DNA of 64,000 nucleotides, taken from assembly GCA_015345905.1 (NCBI GenBank), contig JADDTR010000010.1, positions 372,001 through 436,000 on the forward strand, given 5' to 3'. Below are positions 46,553 to 57,619 of this stretch, in pieces (the stretch's first letter is position 1; the number at the start of each line of letters is the position of its first letter). Origin of the DNA: Aotearoamyces nothofagi. Its lineage: Eukaryota > Ascomycota > Leotiomycetes > Leotiales > Tympanidaceae. Under the pieces are notes generated by a model. That model saw nothing but the letters and a program-made list of their open reading frames with translations, was not told where the DNA came from and did not search any database. Both the position numbers and the translations under genes were made by a program.

Positions 46553-48077
46553 CTACTCAGGTCTTGGTCGTTTCGCACCGTGAGGATTCTGCCAGTCGCC
46601 TCCAGCAGTTTGGTTCTGCTGGAAAAAAGCCGGATTGAAATGTGGCTGTAAAGCCGGGAAACCGGGGCCTGTAGTTGGTTGAGACGATTTAGTACCAATC
46701 TGAGGCAGAGATTGGACAGTGTTTGTCATGGAGTATCCGTAAGAGAGAGAGGGCTGAGGCGACTGGCCGTATGACTGTGTCCCAAACCAGTTCGTATTGT
46801 AAGAACCGGGAGGTACTGTAGTCTTGAAATTTGGGGTGTTACGATCACCTGCATCTCTGCTTTGACTTCGAGCATTGATAGCAGACGAACTATTGCAGAT
46901 TTGATATGAACTGGGGTCCATCATACCTGGCATTCCACCGCCCATCTGGCCCATATTCATAGGGCCTGCCAAGCCTACCATGGCAGCTGGCATACCACCC
47001 ATAGGCATCCCCCCCATCGGCATCCCCCCCATCATGTTATTCATACCTCCGCGACCACCACGCATACCGTTCGATCCCCCACGCATATTGTTCATCATTC
47101 CACCACGGTTGAAATTACCAAATTGGCCACCCATGGAACCACCTTGAAAATTGCCCATCGGTGCCTGGAAAGCCCCCCCCATATTTCCCATTGCTGGGCC
47201 AGAAAAGTTTCGGTTAAAGCCGCCGCCCATATTATTGCTCATGTTACCGCGGTTTGAATTGTAGCCGGGCGTTCGTCCGCGGAAGTTATTGCCATAATTG
47301 CCAGCTGCGTTCTGCCCATTCCGATCATTGTAGTTCCCGCCACTGGCTCGAGTGTTTTGGCTTTCCTTTCCAGCACGCATTGGAGCATCTTTTGGAAGTG
47401 TTCGGAAGGGATTGACATTTGGATTTGAATATGTTACTGTATGCTTCTTGACGTATTGCTGGCCCTTACCGAAGGCATCAATCTTATGTTTCGCGGCAGT
47501 GGCAGCTTGTTGCGAGGTGAACTCGACGTAAGCTTGCCTGCAGAATTAAATTAGTGAATAAAGTCTTGTACTGAATAGCGCTCCATACGTACCCCTTGCT
47601 CTTGCCGTTGACCTTATGCTCGCTAAATGTGATCTCCTTCAATTCATCTTCACATCGTGCTTGATTGACCCAACCACGCACATCATCATCAGTGTTCCAC
47701 CAATGGAGATCTGCGATTAACAGGGCAGTGGTCGCACCAGGGTCGATGGGTCTGTCATCCGAGCCTTCTTTACGCTTCACGCCTTGCTGTTGCGGTGCTT
47801 GCTTAGGGATATTCAGGACATCTTGTCCGGATTCATCAGTGCTTTTAATCTGTTGTTGTCCTTGCATAGGGTCTCTGTCGACACTGCCAACCTTGATGTC
47901 TATGTAACCCTCGTCTTTCTCATCTTCGTGTTTGACCCCCTTGATGTCAGCAGAATCAGTATTAGCGCCTTCGATCCCTTCGATCTTCACATCACCCTCC
48001 CCATCCTTTTTGAAGGGTCCATCTTGCTCTATGTTGGTATCACCGTAGATGTCGATGTCAAAGTCATCGTCAGCCAT
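46553..48077 (-). CDS. CPSF6-like RRM protein with Met/Gly-rich low-complexity tail
   Basis: This protein resembles the CFIm68/CPSF6 family of RNA 3'-processing factors. Exons 47593-48077 and 46553-47537 give 489 residues, starting at the ATG at 48077 (MADDDFDIDIYGD, typical of CPSF6). An acidic head (about 1-125) precedes one RRM: TTALLIADLHWWNTDDDVRG (RNP2), then KVNGKSKGQAYVEFTSQQAA (RNP1). Splicing falls inside RNP1. The C-terminal 300 residues are Gly/Asn/Met-rich, with GGMPMGGMPMGGMP steps and many RGG/GRGG motifs (MRGGSNGMRGGRGG), and end in basic AKRPRPE, likely a nuclear signal. The low-complexity tail suggests phase-separating behaviour; that is inference. Assignment to CPSF6 rests on the N-terminal motif and RRM. 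Confidence 0.82.
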
Positions 48078-49214
48078 GACGGAAAGATTTGACGTTCGAA
48101 CGTCTATTTTTGGAAGAAAATAGCTGCTGGTGTGGTTCAAAGATGCAGCACTGCGGAGGAAGAGTGCCCTATTGACTGCTTGATATGGTAATGAAGAAGT
48201 AGTTCAAGCACACTCTGTATTATACAAACACGAGGGTCAGCGCAAGAAAAGACTGGACCCATATAAGATTGCAGTATGCCACATGGTGATCAAGTATGCA
48301 GATTTGATGTACATGATATAAAGGGCGCGCATATACGTACACTCCCGAAAGCTTGCCCGATTGCAAAATGATCAAGGTCTGATAGCCTTCCGTGGCAGAT
48401 GCAGACACAATAGAGATGTGAAGATGAAGCTCTATGCTTGCAATCTCACGAGACGATATTTGATCGTTACAGGTAGAATTGAAGTGGAATAGGTAAAACG
48501 TGTCTGGAGCTTCGTCCACAAATCCAGATACTGAGAAGTAATAGTACTTGAATGTAAGAGGTCAGCGCAAGAAGAAGACCAGCTACCCCAAGCCCCCGAA
48601 AGTCTAACCGCCTGATGCCCCAGTCCAGATCGATCGTTTGTAGTCTCGAAAGAGTAGGCAGATAACTTCTCGCAGACTTTGCGAAAATGGCTGTTGTCGT
48701 AATAAGGATCGTGGCTACGCTGCAGAGATGGGCAGTCTTTTTCGTTCGCCCGTGGAGTCGAAGACCGAAGTGAGATTGAGTTAACAGTTAATGGCAGCTT
48801 ACAGGACCTTGTGTAGGTTGTCGCGCGTCCGAGCTTGAGTGACCCTGAACCACTAGCCGGAATTTAGCCGATCGATATTCGGATGGACACAATTCGCTCG
48901 ATTCCTCAGAAGCCTCATACAGTACTTGCAGTCCCTTATACGACCATGAGCACGGTTACAAGTCTAAAATAATTCAACACTGCTGATCCATTGGATTTGT
49001 AAGTGTATGGGAATTATTTGGATTTCTAATACTCTTTAATCTCAAATAACAAGTCCTAGTATGTAATATTGGAATTGTATTCCTATCAAGTTATACGGCC
49101 TATATGAGGATGGGGTACCCAACCGAAACTCCAAGGCCAATTGAACACGATCCCTCCGTAAGCAGTTTCATATCTCCAAGCCGTATGTATTTCCAAACAA
49201 AGTTCTTGCTTGAT
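48078..49214. other. Tandem spacer, CPSF6-like promoter side
   Basis: This 1.1-kb spacer lies between two minus-strand genes. A 99-codon minus ORF at 48220-48519 has no family resemblance and no plausible splice partner. The right half (about 48960-49150) is AT-rich. No RNA gene is visible. Confidence 0.4.
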
Positions 49215-51508
49215 CTATTCATCATCATCATCGTCAGGTGTCCTTGCTCTTCGACCCCCTCTTCGACCTAAATATCTGCCTCGAGGCTGAATCGAGTATA
49301 AGGATGGATCGTGTGATAACTTCTCATCAAGCCTTATACCCATCTTTGGCTCAGCATCATCATCTTCTGCGCCATCATTCCAGGAGTGCACAGACACGGA
49401 CCCATTAGACATACCATATCCATTCCAGGATGAAGCTAACATTTCTTAACAAACACGAAGAGGAGGAATTGGAGGAACTCACCAGCAATGACGGGAGCAT
49501 TAGGATGCCAACTTGCATCTCTCACACATGTTTTCCACCTAGACTGGCGATCGTCGTCATCATACTGGTATACATCCATTATTGAGCCCATGTCATATGG
49601 TCTTGTGTTTTTTGTAGCATTAAGTACGTCGACCTTCCCAGCTAGTGTGGCGTCCATGTTGTAGATATAAACCTTTCCATCCGCACTTCCACTGTAAACG
49701 TATCTAGAATTGGTACTGCCAGCTGGTGAAAAATGGCAACGGATCAGTGTTCGTAGTACCTTGTGACCGCGGAATGTGACAACAGAATTGTCATTAGGGT
49801 GTGGAGCGTAGTCATCTTCATCATAATCCCTCAACCTATAATCGAAACCAGTTGAGTATAGCCTCGTGTCAATTTCAGAAAAACTTGCTGTAGTCATAAC
49901 CATTCTCAGATCCCACAGCTTCATGCTTTGATCTTTACCGTTACTGAGGATATATCGCCCGTCCCCTTTCGAATCGATATAGGTAAGACCTTCTGTATGA
50001 CCAACAAAGGCACCCGCCTCACGACTGTCACCCATACTTCTACGATCCCAGACTTTGAGAGTTGTGTCGTCCGAGCCTGAATATAGAATATGAGGGGAGG
50101 AAACATCGCCAAAACAAACAGCATTGACGTCATCCTCATGACCCCGAATCTCAAGAATACTGCGGCGGCTCTCGATGTCATAGACAATTATTGAGTTGGC
50201 AGACGTTCCAGCGACAAGTTCTCGCCCGTCACCAGAATATCGGATAGACCAGATGCCAAAAGATCCATGCCGTGAGTGAAACCCCCCAGCGTGACCACGT
50301 CGACCGTTATCTGACAGATCTAGATCATAGGGGTCACCAAGGTCATTTGGATCTGTAGGTGCTAAGCAAACCTTTGGCGCGATTGAAGTATATGCAAGAT
50401 ACTTATTATCAGGACTTAATGTTGCATCTGTCAGGGTCCACTGCCCGAAAGGATACTCAACAGTCTTATAATATCTCCATCGGTATGGGTTTGATGTGTC
50501 ATACATCCGTACCTTGAAATCCTTCACACAAGCAAAAAAGAAGTTGCCGTCATTTGAAAACTGACCCGAATAGACAGGTGAGTTATAGTGAACGATAACA
50601 TCAGCATTTGTAGATGGAATCATGTCCTGCCAGCATTAGTTATATACCAGTTTGCAGCCATTGAATAATATACCTGGGCCATTAATTGTTGATTTGCCCT
50701 CTGCCTTGGGCCGCCATCCATCCCCATTTCTCTGTCCAATATCCTCCTTGCTAGCTTTTTTTTCTGTCTGACGGTATAAAAGGCTTGTATCGGATTTGTA
50801 CCAAAATCTCCAGAGGTCATAAGTTTTGTTCCCTTATCACTTGGCACTTTTGGAAAACTAAAACGTTATCAGTTACATATTTGCAACAAAAGGGAACAAT
50901 TTGTTATCTACCGATTCGGGTCTAACCTGACTCTTCTTCTTCTCCTTCGGATCCCAAAATTCGCATAGTCATCACCGTCATCTACTCCGCGCAAGAAAAG
51001 CATTCCAATTTGAGAACTAGCAAGAAGTCGAAGTATTTGCTCACGCCGAGCTGTAGATTTATTAGTGAAGTCTCCCACCATAAAGGAGATGGTCATCTTG
51101 CCTTCGGCATGAGTGGTGTTATTTTGTGCTCCTTCTGCCTCAGTATGACCGTCATCTTGGTCACCAACCTGACCTTCGATTCCAGCATAGCCGCCTTCTG
51201 CATCTGCCAAATGACAAAGTATCAGGAGAGCTCGGAGATATTGCAAAGGATAATAACGCACCATGAAATGCATCATTTTCATCGCTATCCTCTCCATCAT
51301 CCTCTTCCCCACCCTCTTCAATCAATCGCTCAAAGAACTCATGCAAGCCATCTTCGCTTTCTGCTTCTGTAGTAGGTTCGTACTCTATGTCGTCGCTAGA
51401 CTCTCCAATTTCAGTTCCCCTAGTCTCACTAGGACTCAAATCTGCCGCTGCTTCAAGAAAGTCCTGCAACCTTCTGCCATTTTGGTCAACATGCTCATTC
51501 GAACTCAT
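49215..51508 (-). CDS. WD40 protein of the DCAF11/WDR23 (LEC14B) type
   Basis: DCAF11-type proteins are substrate receptors of CUL4-DDB1 ubiquitin ligases. Five exons (51262-51508, 50912-51203, 50674-50857, 49483-50626, 49215-49435) give 695 residues. The start is the ATG at 51508; the frame opens earlier only at a GTG. The first 150 residues are acidic. A conserved middle block reads NFGIRRRRRRVRLDPNRFPK and FYTVRQKKKLARRILDREMG. Seven WD40-like blades follow, including SGQFSNDGNFFFACVKDFKV, RGHEDDVNAVCFGDVSSPHI, YSGSDDTTLKVWDRRSM, SNGKDQSMKLWDLR and YVYSGSADGKVYIYN. WDxR-type DDB1-contact motifs (VWDRR, LWDLR) are present. The last exon ends in a basic then acidic tail (RRGGRRARTPDDDDDE). 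Confidence 0.9.
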
Positions 51509-52080
51509 CCTGTTGGGTAGTATATACACCGATACTTTTCGAGAAAGTCGACATGAGGTGGAACTTGGAACATGATGGACTCCTCGGCTGGAGACTTATC
51601 TAAAGCTTATCTTAGCATATCGCTTTGAGCCGGCGTTAAGCGGGGTTAACTCCCGCGCTTTGGCCTTTCTCTGATCCTGGTATTCTACTGAATGAAATAT
51701 GAAAATAAGTAAAAATCTCCTGTCAGTTATTCATGAGAAAGCGATATTTAATTGTAGCCTAAGTATCGCCCCGGCTGCACTGCCAACTTTTGTTAATCCC
51801 TTCCAGCCACTTGGAATATCGAGACCCCTTTATCTTTGTCATGTTTTGGTGTAAATATCGAGAACACCCGCCATTAGAGCCCTGCATCATCGATGTAATC
51901 CTACCGTTGTTTATCTACAGAAGTCTTCCCGGCCAACATAGTGTGGGAAGGCCCAGCAAAATAGCTTAGATGTTTTGAGAATGTTTCATTGGCTCCATCA
52001 ATTCCAATATGTCTAATTAGACATAATCTGTGATTCACACCGCCATCTTCCAGACTAAGCATATTAGATAGGGCCCAACA
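51509..52080. other. Tandem spacer, DCAF11-like promoter side
   Basis: This 572-bp spacer lies between two minus-strand genes. It contains no ORF of interest and must hold the DCAF11-type promoter and the 3' UTR of the DUF7704 gene. Confidence 0.4.
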
Positions 52081-52742
52081 TCACTGATTCTTCTTCAGTT
52101 TAGGAGACAAAGCGATCCGTTGATCTGGCCCGAACAGCCCCAATAAGTAACCGATACGAGTGAGAAACAAGACGAGCTGAGGCAATCAAGTCAGTTAGTT
52201 CAACTTTGATAGTTCAACATATACGGATAAAACATACTGTAACTGCAATATTCTAGTAACATCAAGATGCGAGTTAGCTTTGGTTTCTAGTTTACAGATA
52301 TGGCGCTTAGGGACGAGAGACAACATACACCCCATGCCATAGCATTCCAATTTGCTACGTCGATAAACTTCTCAAATTCCAGGATATAATATGTTACAGC
52401 GACATGTCCGATGTCTGCAACTGCCAAGGCGATTAGGTAGTTTCGCACAACCTTTGATTCGGTTGTGGAATATAAAACGGCGACACCCGCCATTGCCAAT
52501 AAGAGATATATATTCCCCAATTGGAGAGCGACTACCTTGGAATTGGCAGTTAGCTTCACCACCGGCGAAAATGCAACCTGCTCAGCAATGAACCATTCTG
52601 GATCGGCTACTGCGCCTACAAAGCCTGCGATACTACGAATGATTAGCAGATGATTATAACTTATTGAATGGAGAACAAACAGGGACAGTGGTTCAAAAAC
52701 CGTAAAAATGAAGCATGGAATGGGTGGGAGTACGGATGCCAT
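52081..52742 (-). CDS. DUF7704-type small four-TM membrane protein
   Basis: This is a fungal membrane protein of unknown function. Four exons (52681-52742, 52329-52632, 52238-52252, 52081-52176) give 158 residues. The third exon is a 15-nt microexon encoding NIAVT. Landmarks are the start MASVLPPIPCFIFTVFEPLS, DPEWFIAEQ after TM1, LQLGNIYLLLAMAGVAVLYS, RNYLIALAVADIGHVAVTYY and the tail LVLFLTRIGYLLGLFGPDQR. The first intron is 48 bp, stop-free and a multiple of three; the retained version would insert a hydrophobic SLFVLHSISYNH-type segment. Without the later introns the frame runs into a stop soon after AMAWG. It is divergent from the Myb gene (186 bp between ATGs). Confidence 0.82.
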
Positions 52743-52928
52743 TGCGGGATTTAGGAGGTCTTCAGTAGAAACATGCTATTCATTGAGGTATATATTAGGT
52801 ACGAAGTTTGGAGAAAGCCCGGCTAATAGATCCTCCGATTGCCGATGTGTTACACCAGTGTGACAAGCCTCATTCTGCGAAATCACGATTACAACCACCT
52901 ACTGGAGTCGCAATGATTATCAAAAGCA

Positions 52929-54743
52929 ATGTATGCAACTATAGAGCCAAGGCTGATAGCTCTGCTCAACAACGATACTGCCAATGAATCGCCAGACGCC
53001 TATCCTCGCCTTGATCTTCCACCTCTTCACCATTCAAACCTCCAGACAACAGGGCGACCATCTCCGCTTGAGCCTGATGCAGGTACACGTGCTACCAAAC
53101 ATTTAGCTGCAGTGGCAGCGCAGAGCGGAATACTTGAGCTCGAAACACCCCACGGTAATACAGGGACAGGAACAAGTGCGAAGAAAGTATCGGATATCGC
53201 AAGGGGCCGAGCACTGGGAGACTCATCACCTCAGTCACTCCGAAAGATACTTGGTGATGGACTTGAGAGTATACAATCATTTTCAACCAAGAAGAGGGAA
53301 AGAAGCGATAATAGCAAAGATGACTTTGTCCAGCTTCCTCAACCCCCAAAGAAAAAGGCAACCAAACAAGTCGTACCGCCGATAATCATAGGGCTTTTTG
53401 AGCCTCCACCCAACGCTGCACGATTTCCACCTATCACTTCAAGTTCCTTTCACGACTCTCACGGCCGGAATTCTCTGAATACTGCACCGTCACAGTGTTC
53501 TACAGATGACGTTTTACCTGAAATTCTGTCGATACCCAAAGAGACTATTGGAGAAGATGAGCCGATAGCAAAAAATCCGGCGATAAAGAAGACAGGAAAG
53601 AGGGCAAGGAATAAGTGGACCGATGAAGAGACTACGCAGCTGCTGCTTGGAGTTGCTAGATGGGGAATCGGAAATTGGACTCGGATTCTACAAGATCCTG
53701 ACTTCAAGTTCAATGGACGGACAGCTGTTGATATCAAAGATCGCTTCAGGACTTGCTGTCCTGCAGAGTTACGCGGAAAGGGAAGCAACACCCTCAACAC
53801 CATTACTCGGAGGGGTGGACCGGCAAAAGAGCTCAAGTCTCAGTCAAGTCTGATGTCTGAGAATATTCTCATTGATGAAGGATACTCAAGCGAGGAGTCT
53901 GGCAATGAAAACAAGACGGTCCCCACTCATCCATCATCTTCTCAACCAAAACAACGTAAGAGCCGTGCACATCGCAAGAAATTGGAGGATCTTGCCGAAA
54001 TTGGTATTAAAGAACCATTCAGGAAGCTGCAACGTCGTGAGCGTCGCCCTTTCACCGATGAAGAGGACCGGAAAATTCTAGCAGGATTCGAACAATATGG
54101 CCCGTCTTGGACACTGATTCAGAGCGATTTTCGGTTCGGGCTTCAGAGCAGACGCCCCACAGATCTTAGAGACAGACTTCGAAATAAATATCCAGATAAG
54201 TACTTTTCTGAAGACCCTCTGGCCAACACCAACACCAGGGAACCATCTAATAGCGTAACTGCGCTCTCTCAACTTTCGGACCCACTATCAAGCCAGGAAA
54301 GATTCGTGTCTCACGAATATCCAGGGTGTGTTGATATGAAGAATGTCTCCAAGCCACCAACACAGCCATTCAACTCAAGTTACAATCTCAAGGATCCTTT
54401 CTCGGATATCCTTGAGCCTACGACGACCACTGACGCTCCTGATGCTTTCCCCTTCTCTCAGTCTTTCGACTGGGCTGATAATATTGCGCCATTCACGAGC
54501 GGGATGGGGGAAATGGATATATCACGCTTGCTTATGGATGACACGTGGAATTCTGTCTCTAATCTCCATGTAAAGCAGAAGCCAAGTTATACAGACATTA
54601 GCAGCATATGTACAGCCAACGAGGCCCCGGGGTCTCAGCTTGTTCCTGTTTACGGCATGCCCGGAATGGCAGGAGATGAACAGCCACAAATAGTTAGCTT
54701 GCCATTACCTACCAAAAGAGACAATGGCCTGAATTTTGGCTGA
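52929..54743 (+). CDS. Double Myb (telobox-type) DNA-binding protein, Teb1/Tay1-like
   Basis: This single-exon gene encodes 604 residues with two well-separated Myb domains. The first is at about 222-280: KWTDEETTQLLLGVARWGIG, NWTRILQDPDFKFNGRTAVD and IKDRFRTCCPAEL. The second is at about 368-430: RRPFTDEEDRKILAGFEQYG, SWTLIQSDFRFGLQSRRPTD and LRDRLRNKYPDKY. The VDIKDRFR and TDLRDRLRNK third helices match the telobox consensus (VDLKDKWRN-like) of double-stranded telomere-binding proteins. Two teloboxes in one chain is the layout of Tay1 (Yarrowia) and Teb1 (fission yeast), which bind TTAGGG-like repeats and also act as transcription factors. The rest is disordered. Telomere binding itself is inferred. 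Confidence 0.87.
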   Translation: MYATIEPRLIALLNNDTANESPDAYPRLDLPPLHHSNLQTTGRPSPLEPDAGTRATKHLAAVAAQSGILELETPHGNTGTGTSAKKVSDIARGRALGDSSPQSLRKILGDGLESIQSFSTKKRERSDNSKDDFVQLPQPPKKKATKQVVPPIIIGLFEPPPNAARFPPITSSSFHDSHGRNSLNTAPSQCSTDDVLPEILSIPKETIGEDEPIAKNPAIKKTGKRARNKWTDEETTQLLLGVARWGIGNWTRILQDPDFKFNGRTAVDIKDRFRTCCPAELRGKGSNTLNTITRRGGPAKELKSQSSLMSENILIDEGYSSEESGNENKTVPTHPSSSQPKQRKSRAHRKKLEDLAEIGIKEPFRKLQRRERRPFTDEEDRKILAGFEQYGPSWTLIQSDFRFGLQSRRPTDLRDRLRNKYPDKYFSEDPLANTNTREPSNSVTALSQLSDPLSSQERFVSHEYPGCVDMKNVSKPPTQPFNSSYNLKDPFSDILEPTTTTDAPDAFPFSQSFDWADNIAPFTSGMGEMDISRLLMDDTWNSVSNLHVKQKPSYTDISSICTANEAPGSQLVPVYGMPGMAGDEQPQIVSLPLPTKRDNGLNFG

Positions 54744-55162
54744 GATTTGTGCGATTTGTTAAGCTGCATGACTCTTCGGAATCGGAATCTGGTTGATTTT
54801 CGGTGTTAGGTGTAAATATACCCACAAATTGATTTATCAAGCGTTTATTATTATATTACAAAAGTCATACTGTATTAAGCCTATTCTTCTTGAAACATAC
54901 TGCGTGAACATTAAGCATTGCTGAATATACGTCTTGCGCAAAACCAGTGATTTGACCATTGGTCCGGTCCATTAGACAATGTAGCCTGATCCGATCACGG
55001 CCATCAAAACCTTGCGCGGAATTGCGCGCCAAGCACTCAAAAAGTTAGATGGCCTGTGACTCTTCACCACCTCAAAACTCGTCCTCAACGCAAACACACT
55101 CAAACGTCTTTACTAATATCCGGCATTGTTCAAATAACTGAGCATACTGTATCCTGACAAAC
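54744..55162. other. Tandem spacer, HOM2 promoter
   Basis: This 419-bp spacer precedes aspartate-semialdehyde dehydrogenase. No TGACTC core (Gcn4/CPC1 type) is obvious; TGTGACTCTTC at about 55057 is the nearest match. The stretch includes the 3' UTR of the Myb gene. Confidence 0.35.
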
Positions 55163-56447
55163 ATGGCTGGACCCTTCCCAACTAAGAAGTGTGGTTAGTA
55201 TTCCGCAATTGTATCTCCCTCGTTGCTTCATGAAGGGTATGGGACTGTCATCAGAGTCGACTAACCTTTATCCTACATAGGCGTACTTGGCTGCACTGGC
55301 TCCGTGGGCCAAAGATTCATTCTTCTCCTTGAGCAGCATCCTCACTTTACTCTTCATGCCGTGGGCGCATCTTCACGATCTGCAGGTAAAAAGTATAAAG
55401 ATGCCGTAAAATGGAAACAGGCAACTCCAATGGGCAAAGAACTTGGAGAGTTGGTTGTAAAGGAATGCAAAGCAAGTGAATTCTTGGACTGCGACGTGAT
55501 ATTCAGCGGTCTCGATGCTGAAGTTGCTGGAGATATTGGTACGGTCTGAAGATGCTGTTGTATGGCCTAGGGCACATTACTGATGAATTGTACAGAAATG
55601 AGCTTCCTGAAGGCCAACTTGGCAGTATTTTCGAATGCCAAAAACTACCGTCGGGATCCTCTAGTCCCATTGATTGTGCCTACGGTCAATCTTCCGCATT
55701 TCGACGTTATACCACACCAGCGAAAGCAATATGGGTTAGAGAAAGGGTTCCTGGTCTGCAACTCAAATTGCGCCGTTATTGGAATTGTTATTCCTTTCGC
55801 AGCGATACAGAGGGAGTTTGGCCCTGTAGATCAAGTGAGCGTTGTCACACTCCAGGCTGTGTCAGGCGCTGGCTATCCGGGTGTCAGCAGCATGGATATT
55901 CTAGACAACGTTGTACCTTTCATCTCTGGCGAGGAAGACAAGTTGGAGACAGAAGCACAAAAGATTCTTGGGAAGGTCAATTCCGAAGTTACAGGGTTTG
56001 CTGATCAGAAGGAATTGAAGATTTCTGCTGCTTGCAATCGCGTTGCGGTTCTTGACGGACATACAGCTTGTGTCTCGTTGAGATTTGCTAAGCGCCCTCC
56101 ACCTTCCGCAGAGCAAGTCAAGAAAGCTATGCGGGAATACGTGAGCGAAGCTCAGATACTCGGGTGCCCTTCAGCTCCGCAAAATGCTATTACGGTAATG
56201 GACGAGCCGGACAGGCCACAGCCGAGACTAGATCGGGAGAAGCAGGGAGGATATACCGTCAGTGTCGGAAGAATAAGAGAAGACGAGAGTGGCATCTTCG
56301 ACATAAAGTTTGTCGCACTGAGCCACAATAGTAAGCTCAATCCGTCTCAAATTTGACTATGTGTGCTAATCCCATCTAGCTGTTATTGGAGCTGCTGGTT
56401 CATCTATATTGAATGCAGAGGCTGCTGTACTGAAGGGCTATATATAG
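55163..56447 (+). CDS. HOM2: Aspartate-semialdehyde dehydrogenase
   Basis: This enzyme makes L-aspartate 4-semialdehyde from aspartyl phosphate with NADPH, feeding threonine, methionine and isoleucine synthesis. Four exons (55163-55193, 55281-55538, 55596-56330, 56380-56447) give 363 residues, the usual fungal length. The NADP loop is [20 protein letters not shown], split at its first Gly by intron 1. The active-site Cys is in [18 protein letters not shown]. The substrate-binding block includes [20 protein letters not shown] and [20 protein letters not shown]. The C-terminus ([20 protein letters not shown]) is encoded in the last exon. The pathway is absent in animals. A broken gene fragment lies just downstream. 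Confidence 0.96.
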
Positions 56448-56525
56448 ATTCGATAGATATTAAAGGTATAATATCCAAAATGAATAGATCAGTTGTGCAA
56501 TTAGAAGCCTATCTACTGTAACATT

Positions 56526-56866
56526 TCATCTTTGATCCTTCAACGCCTCCTTCAAATTCTTCCCTGTCAGCTTTTGAAAGGCCCCTATACACGAGATACC
56601 GGTCTTCTCGACTACCTCTTCTGGCATTTCTATTTTCCTTTTCCCCTTATAGCCAGTTCCTCAGGTATTGTTTATCAATACTCCTCTGATTCCTGCCAAT
56701 TTTAGATTTCTCCTTCGACCAAAATCGGGATAAATCAGGGTCAATCAATACCTTATCGACTAGGACAACTTCGTATGTCTCCTCATCTAAGCCCAACCCA
56801 ATCTTTGTATCAGCAGTTATGATACTCTGATTATATATACTCTTGAGTTGTTGTATATTTTTTCCA
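56526..56866 (-). pseudogene. Broken SAICAR synthetase (ADE1) C-terminal fragment
   Basis: Minus-strand reading gives IITADTKIGLGLDEETYEVV, LVDKVLIDPDLSRFWSKEKS and SIDKQYLRNWL. These match the phosphoribosylaminoimidazole-succinocarboxamide synthase signatures (ADTKFEFG; DEVLTPDSSRFW; SFDKQYLRDWL). After NWL the frame stops; a shift of one base continues KGKRKIEMPEEVVEKTG and FQKLTGKNLKEAL to a stop at 56526, the expected C-terminus. Upstream of the first motif a block that usually ends in a KGI-type strand looks shortened (LKSIYNQS joins IITADTK directly). No N-terminal half (ATP-binding part) is found nearby. So this is a truncated copy with at least one frameshift. The intact ADE1 must lie elsewhere. 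Confidence 0.8.
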
Positions 56867-57568
56867 GGCTATCGGTACATTAAGAGGAATATCTTGTTGT
56901 CTACTTTATAAGTCTGTCACTTTGCCTTCAACAGTCTTAGAGAGCCATCAAGGGTCATATATTAAAATAGGCACAGACAGAGTTTGTTGAAATCCGAGGG
57001 CCAGTACCGGTCAGTCAGTAAAGCAATGCCTTAGGCAGTAGCGGGAGCCACCTTAAGTGGTATTCCCACCAACCTGTAACTTAAGCCTTAAGCAAGTAAG
57101 TAAGCAACATTAACTACAAAACGCCGCAGCCTACAACTTTGTGCTAAATTACAATATAGCTTAATTGAAATATAAAGCTAGTTGTTTATGGCCGATTTGA
57201 AGTTGAATCGAGATAAAAGAGTGCCTTAGTTAGTGAAACTGAAATTATTTCGAAGTAAGACTAACTGAGTTACAATATCTGCGAGATTTAATAAAATCAG
57301 TGGGAGAATTAAACCTCGATAGGATAGTTACTCTAAAAAACGAGCAATACAGCCAGAATTTGACGATAGCCGATGGACAACTGGAGTATTTCTGAATCGA
57401 TAGTTAAAAATCGAACTAATTATTATCATTAGTCTATTCGTGACAAGTCCGTTCCTATTAATGTAAATTATAACTTACCATTAGAGTTCGTCCTGCTATT
57501 ACTTGTGTCTACCACCTTCTGCATACATGACCGGTTCTCCCAACATACTGTATATAGACATTATAGGA

Positions 57569-57619
57569 GCAAACAGTGCAAACAGTGCAAACAGTGCAAA
57601 CAGTGCAAACAGTGCAAAC
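57569..57619. repeat. GCAAACAGT 9-bp tandem repeat
   Basis: About 5.7 perfect copies of a 9-nt unit run head to tail, ending about 175 bp upstream of the RPS4 ATG. The unit count is likely variable between strains. Confidence 0.92.

Noticed and set aside
48220-48519. 99-codon minus-strand ORF upstream of the CPSF6-like gene
   Set aside because: No family motif, no consistent splice sites, and it lies in the promoter/leader zone.
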